Shown here in pieces: positions 1 to 9,629 of a DNA stretch of 64,000 nt. The notes under the pieces were generated by a model, which worked only from the letters and a program-made list of their open reading frames with translations, made no database searches and was not told where the DNA came from. The stretch comes from UBA1941 sp046329575 (GTDB lineage Bacteria; Bacteroidota; Bacteroidia; Chitinophagales; LD1), in the NCBI GenBank assembly GCA_046329575.1, contig JAXLUJ010000003.1:1-64000 (forward strand). Direction: 5' to 3'. The translations under genes and the position numbers were made by a program. Numbering within the stretch: position 1 is the stretch's first letter; every line of letters starts with the position of its first letter.

Positions 1-429
1 CTTTTTTATCACATTGGAATCGGTGATATCTAAATAAAAAACGTAAAAAGTGCTGTCATTACGTGGAAGCACAATCGTATTTTGAAAAGCACCCAAACCT
101 ATTAAATGACGCCATGCATACACTTGAGGAGATAATAATGTATCTCCTTCGGGTATGAGATGTCCCATCCGCCCGCAAATTTTCACCCCATCGCAGGAAA
201 TTAATGGACCCAGAGAGTCTGATATCATCGAAAGCCCTTCCGACATGATCAATGGGCTGTGAAAATAATCGACCATGGGCGATGGATAAACCATACCTAA
301 AGTATCTTGTCCAAAATCTAAAATGATGGGCTTACTATCGCCCCCCAGATACCAATATCGATCGGCCTCTGTTTGCCCTTGCAACAGCAAATGCAAACCC
401 ATCAATAGTATGGCAAAAATTGGTCTCAT
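1..429 (-). CDS. Secreted protein, N-terminal fragment (beta-propeller-type surface protein family), cut by window start
   Basis: The visible 143 codons start with a signal peptide (MRPIFAILLMGLHLLLQG) and continue with the pattern Trp-Tyr-x-Gly...LDFG...SEGLSMISDSLG...SCDGVKI. This resembles the N-terminus of a large Bacteroidetes family of secreted proteins whose usual pattern is AGLDF..G / EG.a.ISD..GNLLFYTDG, often ending in a T9SS or gliding-motility sorting domain. The C-terminus lies outside the window, so neither the sorting signal nor the full domain set can be confirmed. The start codon overlaps the stop codon of the upstream 1840-residue gene by one base (TAATG), which points to translational coupling and a shared operon. 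The family assignment is inferred from this short N-terminal similarity only. Confidence 0.7.
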   Translation of the reverse strand, partial: MRPIFAILLMGLHLLLQGQTEADRYWYLGGDSKPIILDFGQDTLGMVYPSPMVDYFHSPLIMSEGLSMISDSLGPLISCDGVKICGRMGHLIPEGDTLLSPQVYAWRHLIGLGAFQNTIVLPRNDSTFYVFYLDITDSNVIKK

Positions 430-3400
430 TACCGCGTAACAATGAACTTAGCGGAGCCGGAATGCCTTTTTCCAGCTAATAGTTCGGCTGTGTAAAACCC
501 TGGTACCACAAGCAATTTTACCTCCTTTGTATTTTCACCCATTGTTTCAGTATCATACACTACTACACCCTTTACATCTAATATACGAATTCGAGTAACG
601 CTATTGTCATTCCAATGTAAGGAAAAGATGCCATCATTCGGATTGGGGATTAATAGTAAATTGTCAGTTTCTGAAACATTACTTTGCTGCTGTTCTTCAA
701 AAACTTCCCAAAACGGCTGCAACGGTTTGCCATTTTTCGAGGTAACCGCATTGGCACAGGCATCCAGATCGTCAAAAGAGTACAAGGGGTCGTAAAGGGC
801 GTAGAGCGACCGCGCCATATACACCGCCGGGCCATTTATATAAGGACAACTATTGGCCATGGCAAAAATTTCATCGGCATCCTGATCGGAAAAGTCAAGA
901 CTATCATCGTATAACCGCTGATGGAATTGCAGCATCCGCGCCTCATTGGCCTCAAAAACTTCGGCGCTCTGAAGTTCTTGTAATTTCATTGCTAAAGCAT
1001 CCCATTTGGCCTGATCGATAGTGCTATCCAGCATTAAACTATCAAAACCCAACTTAGTTTCTTCCAGTTTTCTGGTTTCGGGATCATCGTTGGCCTTTGC
1101 AAAACTGTCGATCACGGCGCTGCTGTCGCGCAATGCCGGATAGGCATAAATTTGGGAAAACACATATTGCCGATCGATATACAGCGCAGCCGGTTGAAAA
1201 TAATCGGTATTCAAATAATTCATCATACCGTAAATCATATCTTCTAATTGCACCTTCAACCGGCTAATATGATCGCCTGCTTGAGGTTGATATACCAATT
1301 GCGAACCTGGAGAATAGCTTTCGCAACTCCATTTGGAAGCCAACACTTCCGGTTTTACCTTTACTTCAAAACCGGAAACATTACACTGCGAATTATTCTG
1401 CGTCAAATTGGTATAGCTGGCATCCGTCTGTATCAAATCCGGGAAATTTTGCACCACATTGGCGGTTTGGCGGTAAATCATCAGCGGGTAGAAGGGCAAA
1501 TTACCGGCGGGTTTTCGCAATGCAAAATTTCCGGCAAACTCGTTGTTATTTTCTCGGTTACCAGAGCAAACATCGCCAAAAGTACCGTCGTTTGCGGGAT
1601 CGTTCAACAAGTAAATGCCATCGTAATGGTCGGCAAAATGATTTCCCTTTAATCCTTCATCCAAATCGTGCGTATTGCAATTGCCATAAGCATACAAACC
1701 GTGACGCAATTGAGAAAATCCATTGCATTGTACCAACAGATCCTGACTTTGGTTCGCCTTCAGGCCAATTGTTCGGTTGCCATTGCTAAAAGAGAAATTA
1801 ACGCCATGCACCAGGTTATCATTAAAAATAGTGCCGCTTGCCTGATCGGCCTGGATACCCACCTGGTCTGAAGTACAGCTTGGTATTTGCACCGGACATC
1901 CCGACTTACTGTGCGGAACCACCGTAACATCATTTGCGCTCACTCTGGTATTGCGGATTTTGCTATTACCTGATGCTTTAAGATAAATGCCGATTTTGCT
2001 ATGTGAAATTACCGTATTATTCAGCACATCATTTGAAGCGGCGCCCTGCATTTGCGATGATAATTCAATTACTCCAATGCCGTGACCATAGCGTTGATAC
2101 GTTAATTGCGCCTCAGAAGCTTCCAGTTCGGTCCAGTTTTTTGTGATCACGCTGTCGTTATGCACCAGTACATTCGCTCCTGGGTTAAGCACACAGGATA
2201 TGCCACCGGTAGTTTCGCGTATGGTAGAATTTAGTATTTGTACGTCACGGTTTATGGCAAGCTGCGCTACTATGCCCTGATTCACGCCAAACATTTGCGC
2301 GCCATCTACCAGCACTTCACAGCCTGTTGACTTAATACCGAACAAGCAATTGGTGTGGCTGTAACGGCGATGATAATCGGAATACCCCTGACCAGTATAG
2401 TAAACCAGAAGTTTACTCAGTGCCGTACCAGATGGTGCAGGATTATTTTCATTAGGGTTTCCGAAAAAATTGTTCTGATAGTGCCCTACGCTGATGATTG
2501 CGCCACCACCTGAATTAAAAATATCTTTCGGCTTGGTACCGAAATATTCTTTGTTGAACATTTGAATATTGTCGAAGTAGTTGTCGTGAATAGAAGTTTC
2601 AGACCAAAAACTGAAGATGCCGACATTTAAGTTAGAAAACACATTATTCTTACCAATTGCCGAAGTCGATTGAGCCGACATAATTCCCGAATAACCATAC
2701 TTTCCAGCATTTAGCAGTGTGCCGTTCTTAATCCATCCCTTAATGCCGCTATTAACAGTTCGAAATGTACATCCAGAGATACTAACATTATTGATTGTTT
2801 CATTTGAATAATTGATGCTCTGATAGTTGTTTTCAAATACACAATCTGTTATCGAAATTGGAGCAGACGTAACGTTTACTGCGCAAAGAGCATCACTAAT
2901 CTGCGAGTTAAAGGTTGCAATGGCATTGGTATAATTCTGGATCACAATACTACTTGAGGCATTAGATGCATAAATTCCGTTCCACATTTTATCACAAGCT
3001 TGAATAAAACTGCCTTGAATAGTTAGCTTCTCACTTGGCATAACTTGAATAGTGGCATTATTCCCCATTAATATTGATGGGCACCTTTCGAAATTGAAGT
3101 TTTGATTTACGGTGAACGTTCCCTCAATTAAGAGGCTGCCATTATAATGTAAGTTCACTGTACCGGCATTTATGGTGACGTAAGGATGCAGCGCAGGATG
3201 ATTTACGATCATGTCAACGTTCGGATTCGTTAATTTAACTTCGGCCATACAGCAGCTTTGTCTGGTTACTGTAAATGTACCTTGTCCGGAACAACTTCCT
3301 TTAATATCATATGTATGCAACCCTTCACCAACATTTAAGAAAACGTTGCTGGTTTGATATGTTCCGCCGTCAAGGCTAAACGAGCTACCGGAGGTGCTTC

Positions 3401-5951
3401 CGCCAGGTTTTGTTATGGTTACCGTGGTTCCTGTACCTCCACATGGAATTTCATTAAATGTGAGCACCGGTTGTGCAATAGTGACCGTTGTGGAACAAGA
3501 AGTTAAATCGCAGGAATTCCCATCGCCATCCGTGGCCTTCACATGTAAGGTATAGGTAGTGGTAGCTGAGGGATTCACTGTGGGGTTGGCTACCGGCGGT
3601 ACATAGCTGTTGTCAGAAGCGGTCCATTCATATTGGATATTGCTGCCGGCAGGCGAAAAAATCGTTGGAGTACCACCTAAGGTAAATGGGTCATTTGCGC
3701 ACACCGCTCCACCAGGTCCGGCATTGCATATAGTATTAGCTTCCTTGAAACACATCACTCCACTAACAGGAAGTTCAAGAGGCGCATGCCATTGGTAAGT
3801 TGGTGCCGGGGTTATCGGGAAAGTATTGCGATTTGTTATAAAGGCATAGTAAACTCCGTTAGCTCCAAAAACAGGAGAGGAAGCCGAACTGGCAACAACC
3901 TTAAAAGGTGCGGATGCATTTGGCAGCCCCCATTTGGTTAGCCATTGCAGTTGCTGCCCATTTGATTTGAGCTTATAAAGTAGCATCCGGTTTCTGCCAA
4001 AATGGTCGCCGTCATTTGCCGGAAAATTTTGGGTGCAATTATCAATAATCTTGGTAGCATCATAGCTATAATTGGTATAACTCTGAGTAGCTATATAAGC
4101 ATCGCCAGTGCCTTTATCAACCCGCAATCCAAGATCCGTCCAATACTCATTTTGTCCCACTCCATAATTTTGACTTTTACATCCTTCGATGTAAGTTAAA
4201 TAAGAAAGTGCAGGTGTTCCCGATGTTGAATTTTTCCATGCAAAACCGCTCGCTACGGGAAACAAATTATCGCTTAAAGCGTTTGCCGTAGTTGGAAGAT
4301 TTGTCGATTCTGTATTGCCAACCGCATAGAGATTTTGGGCATTATCTAAATCAATTCGGTACACACAATTAAACCCATCGCCTTTTAAAAGCAAACACTT
4401 GTCAATTGATGCGCTGGAACCATTGCCCGCCTGCACTAAACGAAGCAAATAAGCGCCGCCATTTACAGAGCCGCTACCAGATGTGACCAGCATATTGGAA
4501 GAATTTCCAGAAGGAAAGATATTCTGAGCGGTATAGCCACCCAGCCAGATCCTATTTGCATTATCTATTTTGATATCAGTGCAGGAATCTTGCCCGGTAC
4601 TTGCCAATAGATATTTATAAGAAAAAGTTGAGTTTAATGAAGCGTTAAGCTTCACAACAAAAGCATCCAGATCGGTAGTTGTAGTACTTCCGATATTCGT
4701 ATAAAAACTAGTACCTCCCAGGGTGGTACCGGCAACATAAATGTTTCCACTGTTATCGGTTTCTACGCCGTAGCCATTACCCTGTCCTCCAAAATCACCA
4801 CAAAATAATTTCACCCCCGTTTGTATGTCAACTGCAATTACAATCGGACGAGGAACTCCATTAGCCGGTATGGTTGAACCATTATATAAGGAGCTTGGGA
4901 AATCAGGAAAATCTGCATCAAAAGAAGTACCTGATACCACTACTTTTGACGGAGTGAATTTAATATCGCGGCCAATTGTTCCACTGCCTAGTACATCATT
5001 GCCACTAAATACAGAAATAAACTGATATCCACTATTTCCGTTATCCGCTATAGCTCCAACAAACGCCAAAGCTTTTGAGTTCACGGTGTAATTTCCTGGT
5101 AAAGTTGGGACATTTTGGTAAGCCGTTTGCCCTGTAACATATAGCCACTGATTGCCAACGCCGATGGCACTATGATCCATTTCTAAAATCTTATACGAGC
5201 TTACCATATTAATATCGAAAATTGCACTCCACTGTAAAGTGATTGGATCAATAATCAGCGGCAGTGCAGTATCATAGGGTTCATTGATTTCGAAACCTAT
5301 AGACATTGAATCAATTTGATGAAACCCAGTGCTTATCAGATGTTTAACCCCATTAACTATTTGATAAGCAACCGGTTTTGTTTCAGTGATATTTCCAAAT
5401 TGTCCTTGTATATTCAAGTGACCTTGTGCATTCACAAAAAGTTGATTCACGCCGTCGTAATTCATTTTTATCTGGCTGATATCAGCTCCGGGAAGCACTT
5501 CAAAGTCATACTCTAAATCATTGTCATTCCTGTAAAATTTGAGATTTATGTTTGAATAAATATTTTTATATGTAATGTTGTTGAATGTAGGTACTTGTTC
5601 CTGCCAATTCGCTGAATTTTCACCTAAATAATAGTTAAATTTTAGGTCATTTGGATCTGACTGTTCAATCGTCATCAGGGGTGATGTATTCCCCCAGTGA
5701 AGATTCCATACGCGAGCCGTTATGTTTGAAGGAGAGTCGTAGTCTAAAGTATAATAGCTGATGCCCTCGGAAAGAAAACGGACCCCTGTTCTGCCTACCT
5801 GTGCCTGATATTTAATATCGGCACTGTATTGTCCCTGATTCTTTTCAAACACTATAGGCAAATTTCCTAAAGAGGCATAAAGTTGATTTCCTTGGAGAAA
5901 ATAAAACACCAGAAGGAATAAAGTGAATTGAAAATGATTAGAACGCTTCAT
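429..5951 (-). CDS. Large T9SS-exported surface protein: DUF7948-like N-terminus, propeller/SBBP-type region, PKD-like domain, beta-helix, sorting domain
   Basis: This 1840-residue protein has a signal peptide (residues ~1-27). Residues ~30-235 (FEKNQGQYS...YYLGENSANW...YDFEVLPGAD) match the DUF7948-type domain found at the front of SBBP-repeat proteins. Next comes a long repeat region (~240-720) with motifs such as DNSGNIYVAGTT, a PKD/Ig-like region near 740-850 (YEWTASD...TTTYTLHV), and a right-handed beta-helix-like region (~930-1500) rich in N-x-x-I-x-x-N-x-F repeats. A helical segment follows. The C-terminal ~75 residues (LLIPNPNDGIFSL...GFYTAELL...KFIVTR) form a type A T9SS sorting domain. 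The protein should cross the outer membrane through T9SS and be anchored or released at the surface. The beta-helix suggests polysaccharide binding or cleavage, but no catalytic residues are recognisable. Its stop overlaps the next start. Confidence 0.85.
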   Translation of the reverse strand: MKRSNHFQFTLFLLVFYFLQGNQLYASLGNLPIVFEKNQGQYSADIKYQAQVGRTGVRFLSEGISYYTLDYDSPSNITARVWNLHWGNTSPLMTIEQSDPNDLKFNYYLGENSANWQEQVPTFNNITYKNIYSNINLKFYRNDNDLEYDFEVLPGADISQIKMNYDGVNQLFVNAQGHLNIQGQFGNITETKPVAYQIVNGVKHLISTGFHQIDSMSIGFEINEPYDTALPLIIDPITLQWSAIFDINMVSSYKILEMDHSAIGVGNQWLYVTGQTAYQNVPTLPGNYTVNSKALAFVGAIADNGNSGYQFISVFSGNDVLGSGTIGRDIKFTPSKVVVSGTSFDADFPDFPSSLYNGSTIPANGVPRPIVIAVDIQTGVKLFCGDFGGQGNGYGVETDNSGNIYVAGTTLGGTSFYTNIGSTTTTDLDAFVVKLNASLNSTFSYKYLLASTGQDSCTDIKIDNANRIWLGGYTAQNIFPSGNSSNMLVTSGSGSVNGGAYLLRLVQAGNGSSASIDKCLLLKGDGFNCVYRIDLDNAQNLYAVGNTESTNLPTTANALSDNLFPVASGFAWKNSTSGTPALSYLTYIEGCKSQNYGVGQNEYWTDLGLRVDKGTGDAYIATQSYTNYSYDATKIIDNCTQNFPANDGDHFGRNRMLLYKLKSNGQQLQWLTKWGLPNASAPFKVVASSASSPVFGANGVYYAFITNRNTFPITPAPTYQWHAPLELPVSGVMCFKEANTICNAGPGGAVCANDPFTLGGTPTIFSPAGSNIQYEWTASDNSYVPPVANPTVNPSATTTYTLHVKATDGDGNSCDLTSCSTTVTIAQPVLTFNEIPCGGTGTTVTITKPGGSTSGSSFSLDGGTYQTSNVFLNVGEGLHTYDIKGSCSGQGTFTVTRQSCCMAEVKLTNPNVDMIVNHPALHPYVTINAGTVNLHYNGSLLIEGTFTVNQNFNFERCPSILMGNNATIQVMPSEKLTIQGSFIQACDKMWNGIYASNASSSIVIQNYTNAIATFNSQISDALCAVNVTSAPISITDCVFENNYQSINYSNETINNVSISGCTFRTVNSGIKGWIKNGTLLNAGKYGYSGIMSAQSTSAIGKNNVFSNLNVGIFSFWSETSIHDNYFDNIQMFNKEYFGTKPKDIFNSGGGAIISVGHYQNNFFGNPNENNPAPSGTALSKLLVYYTGQGYSDYHRRYSHTNCLFGIKSTGCEVLVDGAQMFGVNQGIVAQLAINRDVQILNSTIRETTGGISCVLNPGANVLVHNDSVITKNWTELEASEAQLTYQRYGHGIGVIELSSQMQGAASNDVLNNTVISHSKIGIYLKASGNSKIRNTRVSANDVTVVPHSKSGCPVQIPSCTSDQVGIQADQASGTIFNDNLVHGVNFSFSNGNRTIGLKANQSQDLLVQCNGFSQLRHGLYAYGNCNTHDLDEGLKGNHFADHYDGIYLLNDPANDGTFGDVCSGNRENNNEFAGNFALRKPAGNLPFYPLMIYRQTANVVQNFPDLIQTDASYTNLTQNNSQCNVSGFEVKVKPEVLASKWSCESYSPGSQLVYQPQAGDHISRLKVQLEDMIYGMMNYLNTDYFQPAALYIDRQYVFSQIYAYPALRDSSAVIDSFAKANDDPETRKLEETKLGFDSLMLDSTIDQAKWDALAMKLQELQSAEVFEANEARMLQFHQRLYDDSLDFSDQDADEIFAMANSCPYINGPAVYMARSLYALYDPLYSFDDLDACANAVTSKNGKPLQPFWEVFEEQQQSNVSETDNLLLIPNPNDGIFSLHWNDNSVTRIRILDVKGVVVYDTETMGENTKEVKLLVVPGFYTAELLAGKRHSGSAKFIVTR

Positions 5952-6626
5952 GTGGTTTGGTTTATGTTTGATACAATAAAGCCAAACTACAATTATTATT
6001 TTTAATTATTATTATGTTAATTATTTAATATGTAGCGGATTAGCCCTCATCTTAAATCACTATTCAGAGAAATTATAGCAAAAAATTCCGTTGCCGAATT
6101 GATTTGCCAAATGGAATACCAACAGAAAGCAACCAAAAGCTAAAGTTGCTTAACATTGATTTTCGAACTAGCAAAAAGGAAACTCTGACTTTTTATGTTT
6201 GAACTTATACGCATCAAAGCCTTGTTATGATAGCGATACTTTTTCATATCACGACCACATACAGAGGATTGCAGAGAAAAGGATAACGTGGAGAAAACAC
6301 ACTAATGAAAAAATACGAATTACGAAATGAATTAGTTTTGCGTTGCTATGACCAACCTCCTCCTTCGTAATTCGTAATTTAAAATTCGTAATTCGCCCAA
6401 AACGATTACACAGCAATGGTTTTAGGCTACCCGCGGCCTGAGGACTTGCAGCGGATAGCCCGGCATCCGCCATAAAAAAATGCAATTATAAAATTACGAA
6501 TTACGAATGATGGTCTTCCAATGAAATAGGAACCAACCAGCACTACTAATTCTTAATTTCGAAATTCATTCTCTCCGAAATGAATCCGGCAAGCATACCA
6601 TGAATTCCTTCGGAAGAAATTTCCAA
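5952..6626. other. Gene-free gap between infB and the 1840-aa protein, with short repeats
   Basis: This 675-bp stretch has no convincing coding region. A 78-codon minus-strand reading frame at 6249-6485 is made largely of repeat sequence and is not credible. The part next to the 1840-aa gene is AT-rich and probably holds that gene's promoter; a TAGTTTG-like box lies about 35 nt before its start codon. The middle holds copies of a motif of the form AATTACGAATTACGAA in both orientations, flanking a hairpin element listed separately. No tRNA-like fold or protein similarity was recognised. Confidence 0.6.
6364..6507. repeat. MITE-like unit: 17-bp inverted repeats flanking a hairpin element (copy A)
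   Basis: The sequence TTCGTAATTCGTAATTT at 6364-6380 is the exact reverse complement of 6491-6507, giving perfect 17-bp inverted ends around about 110 bp. Inside, GGCTACCCGC (6425-6434) pairs 9 of 10 with GCGGATAGCC (6451-6460), and GCGGAT (6451-6456) also pairs with ATCCGC (6465-6470). The core is related to elements at 21981, 53291 and 57591: all end in CCGCCATAAAAAA or a close variant. A further degenerate TACGAATTACGAA copy lies at about 6314-6326. There is no coding capacity. It could be a non-autonomous mobile repeat or a REP-like extragenic palindrome. Confidence 0.7.
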
Positions 6627-9455
6627 TTACAGTTTACGCGCTACTTCGGTTTCTTCGAAAACTTCGATCACATCGCCCACTACTATGTTTTGGTAGTCTT
6701 TGATTTGAATACCGCAATCCATACCGCTGGTAACTTCCTTCACATCGTCTTTGAAACGTTTCAAGGCAGTTAACGCTCCGGTATGCATTACGATACCATC
6801 GCGGATGAGACGAATTTTAGAGTTGCGGAAAATCTTGCCTTCGCGAACAAAACAACCGGCAATAGTACCCACTTTGGTAATGTTGAATACCTCTTTCACA
6901 TCGATGTTGCCGATCACTTTCTCTTCAATCTTCGGCTCCATCAAACCTTCCATGGCGCTCTTCACATCGGCAATGGCGTTGTAAATGATGGAATATAGTT
7001 TGATCTCGATATTTTCAGTGTCTGCAATCTTTTTCGCATTCTGCGACGGGCGCACGTTGAAGCCGATAACGATAGCATCGGAAGCGGTGGCCAGCAATAC
7101 ATCTGATTCGGAAATCTGACCCACACCTTTGTGAATAATGCGCACCTGAATTTCTTCAGTAGAAAGTTTCAGCAACGAATCGCTCAAGGCTTCTACGGAA
7201 CCATCCACGTCGCCTTTGATAATGAGGTTGAGTTCTTTGAAGTTGCCCAATGCCAAACGGCGACCGATTTCATCGAGCGTAATGTGTTTCTTGGTACGAA
7301 TACCTTGTTCGCGTTCCAATTGAGCGCGTTTGGTAGCCAGTTCTTTGGCATCTTGTTCATTATCGAACACCCGGAATTTTTCACCGGCCTGAGGCGCACC
7401 GTTCATACCCAACACCTGCACCGGCGTTGAAGGTCCGGCTGATTTTACTTTGGCGCCTTTATGATCGAACATCGCTTTGATACGGCCCATGTGCGGACCG
7501 GCAACGATAATATCACCAATTTCCATTGTTCCTGCCTGAACCAAAAGCGTAGTGGTATATCCACGGCCTTTATCGAGCGTAGCTTCTATCACACTACCAT
7601 TAGCGTTTTTATCAGGATTGGCTTTCAATTCCAACAAATCGGCTTCAATTAATATTTTATCGAGCAGTGCATCAATGTTCAATCCTTTTTTGGCCGAAAT
7701 TTCCTGCGATTGGTATTTACCGCCCCATTCTTCTACCAACAAATTCATGGATGCCAGTTGTTCGCGGATACGATCGGGATTGGCGCCATCCTTATCCACT
7801 TTATTGATAGCAAAAATCATAGGCACACCGGCACTTTGCGCGTGGTTGATGGCCTCTTTGGTTTGCGGCATCACGGCATCATCGGCAGCGATTACAATTA
7901 CGGCAACGTCAGTAACCTTAGCACCGCGCGCACGCATGGCGGTAAACGCTTCGTGACCCGGCGTATCGAGGAAGGTAATGGCCCGTCCGCTTTGAGTTTG
8001 CACTTCGTAAGCGCCAATGTGCTGGGTAATACCACCGGCCTCACCGGCTACCACATTCGCTTTACGGATAAAGTCGAGCAAGGAAGTTTTACCGTGATCG
8101 ACGTGACCCATGATGGTTACGATAGGTGCGCGCGGACGAAGTTGTTCCGGAGTATCGGGTTCTTCTTCGGTAAACGAAGTTTGATCCTGAGCAGAAATAA
8201 ACTCTACTTCGAAACCTTTATCGTTACAAATCAGTTCAATGATTTCGGCATCCAAACGTTGGTTAATAGAAACGATAACGCCTAGTTGCATACAGGTTGA
8301 AATGATTTGCACGGGCGGAATGTTCATGAGGCTGGCCAGTTCACTTACCGAAATGAACTCGGTAACCTGAAGTTTGCTATTGGCGCGGTCTTGTTGTTCA
8401 GCAGCCAGTTTTTCCTGGAAGGCTTCCCGTTTGCCACGGCGAAGTTTAGAGCGATCGTTCTTCGACGTCATGCTCTGGATCTTCGACATGGTGGCCTTGA
8501 TCTTATCTTCAATCTCCTTTTCGGAAATCTCGATAGTGCCGTCGGCATTGCGTTTTGGCGGATGATTGCGGTTGTCGCCGCCGCGGTTATTGCCGCGGTT
8601 ATCGCCCGGACGGTTAAAGCCGCCACCCTGACGATTTTGTTGGTTGTTCTGACCATCGAGCCGCGTTGGTTTTGGCTTTTCGATGCGTTTACGAACGCGT
8701 TTCTGGCCATCTTCGCGTTTGGTGCGGTTATCGCCCGGTTTCACTTCCGGTTTCAGCTCAATTTTGCCCATGATTTTTGGGCCTTCCACCACCACTTTCT
8801 GGCGTTGAATGATATTGTCAGGATTTTCTTCCTGCTTTTCGATCTTATCGAGCGTAATGCGTTTAGGTTCTACTTTTTTAGGAGGTTCCGGCGTTTGCAC
8901 TTTAGGCTCTTCCTGAACTACAGGAGGTTCTTCCTTTTTCTTAACCGTTTTTTTCGGTTTGTTCAGGTCAACCTTTCCCAAAATCTTCGGACCTTCCAGG
9001 CGTTGGAATTCCGTTTCATGCGTGGGCGACTCCGTATTTTCTTCAGCAGGTGCTTCTACTTTTGGCTCGGCTGCCTTTTCCTTAGCCGTTTCTTTTACGG
9101 TTTCTTTTTCACGGGCCGGCTCTTTTTCTTTAGCCGGCGCTTCTTTCACCAGATTGCTCTTAATGAGCACTTCTTTCTCTTCCGTCTTTTTGGGCGCTGC
9201 GGGAATTTCTTCCTTCAGTTCCACCGTTTCCTTTTTCGGCTTTTCCACCACCTTGGTGCTTTCCACCGCATCGCGGATGGCCTTGTCCTTATTGAAGGCT
9301 TTTTCAAGAACCGCCACCATTTCCACCGTAAGTTTGGTGTTGGGGTTATTCTCAATGGTAAAGCCGCTCTTTTTGAGTTCTTCCACAATGTGATCCATAC
9401 CCACATTGTAAGTAGTAGCGGCTTTTGGTAAGCGTATTGCTTTTAATTCTGACAT
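6627..9455 (-). CDS. infB: Translation initiation factor IF-2
   Basis: IF-2 is the GTPase that brings initiator fMet-tRNA to the 30S subunit and promotes 50S joining. The 942-residue protein has an IF2_N-like segment at ~1-60 and a long Lys/Glu/Pro-rich linker at ~65-300 that contains a Gly/Asn/Arg-rich patch at ~270-300. A second IF2_N-like helical domain follows at ~365-420. The GTPase domain has G1 GHVDHGKTS at 450-458, G3 DTPGHE at 497-502 and G4 NKVD at 551-554. Domains II-IV and the fMet-tRNA-binding C-terminus are present. The length is usual for Bacteroidetes, where the linker is long. It is the last gene of rimP-nusA-infB, 174 nt after nusA. High confidence. Confidence 0.98.
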   Translation of the reverse strand: MSELKAIRLPKAATTYNVGMDHIVEELKKSGFTIENNPNTKLTVEMVAVLEKAFNKDKAIRDAVESTKVVEKPKKETVELKEEIPAAPKKTEEKEVLIKSNLVKEAPAKEKEPAREKETVKETAKEKAAEPKVEAPAEENTESPTHETEFQRLEGPKILGKVDLNKPKKTVKKKEEPPVVQEEPKVQTPEPPKKVEPKRITLDKIEKQEENPDNIIQRQKVVVEGPKIMGKIELKPEVKPGDNRTKREDGQKRVRKRIEKPKPTRLDGQNNQQNRQGGGFNRPGDNRGNNRGGDNRNHPPKRNADGTIEISEKEIEDKIKATMSKIQSMTSKNDRSKLRRGKREAFQEKLAAEQQDRANSKLQVTEFISVSELASLMNIPPVQIISTCMQLGVIVSINQRLDAEIIELICNDKGFEVEFISAQDQTSFTEEEPDTPEQLRPRAPIVTIMGHVDHGKTSLLDFIRKANVVAGEAGGITQHIGAYEVQTQSGRAITFLDTPGHEAFTAMRARGAKVTDVAVIVIAADDAVMPQTKEAINHAQSAGVPMIFAINKVDKDGANPDRIREQLASMNLLVEEWGGKYQSQEISAKKGLNIDALLDKILIEADLLELKANPDKNANGSVIEATLDKGRGYTTTLLVQAGTMEIGDIIVAGPHMGRIKAMFDHKGAKVKSAGPSTPVQVLGMNGAPQAGEKFRVFDNEQDAKELATKRAQLEREQGIRTKKHITLDEIGRRLALGNFKELNLIIKGDVDGSVEALSDSLLKLSTEEIQVRIIHKGVGQISESDVLLATASDAIVIGFNVRPSQNAKKIADTENIEIKLYSIIYNAIADVKSAMEGLMEPKIEEKVIGNIDVKEVFNITKVGTIAGCFVREGKIFRNSKIRLIRDGIVMHTGALTALKRFKDDVKEVTSGMDCGIQIKDYQNIVVGDVIEVFEETEVARKL

Positions 9456-9629
9456 CCGTTTCGTTTAATTTTCAAATTTTATTCGAATGATAGCTACATA
9501 TCGCTGCTTTCATTCAAAATGTTTTTAATCATTTTCAAATGAATCTGCCACGAGCAATATGAAAGCCTGAGATGTTGGATTACATCGTAAACATTCGTTT
9601 CAAATTTTCAAATTGCCCTTTCACAGATC

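Noticed and set aside
6249..6485. 78-codon minus-strand frame in the infB upstream gap
   Set aside because: It is composed largely of the AATTACGAATT repeats and hairpin element A; there is no family similarity and the composition is unnatural.
8307..9431. Long plus-strand open frame (374 codons) opposite infB
   Set aside because: It lies fully antisense to the well-supported IF-2 gene, and its Phe/Arg-rich composition is the mirror of the Lys/Glu-rich IF-2 linker.
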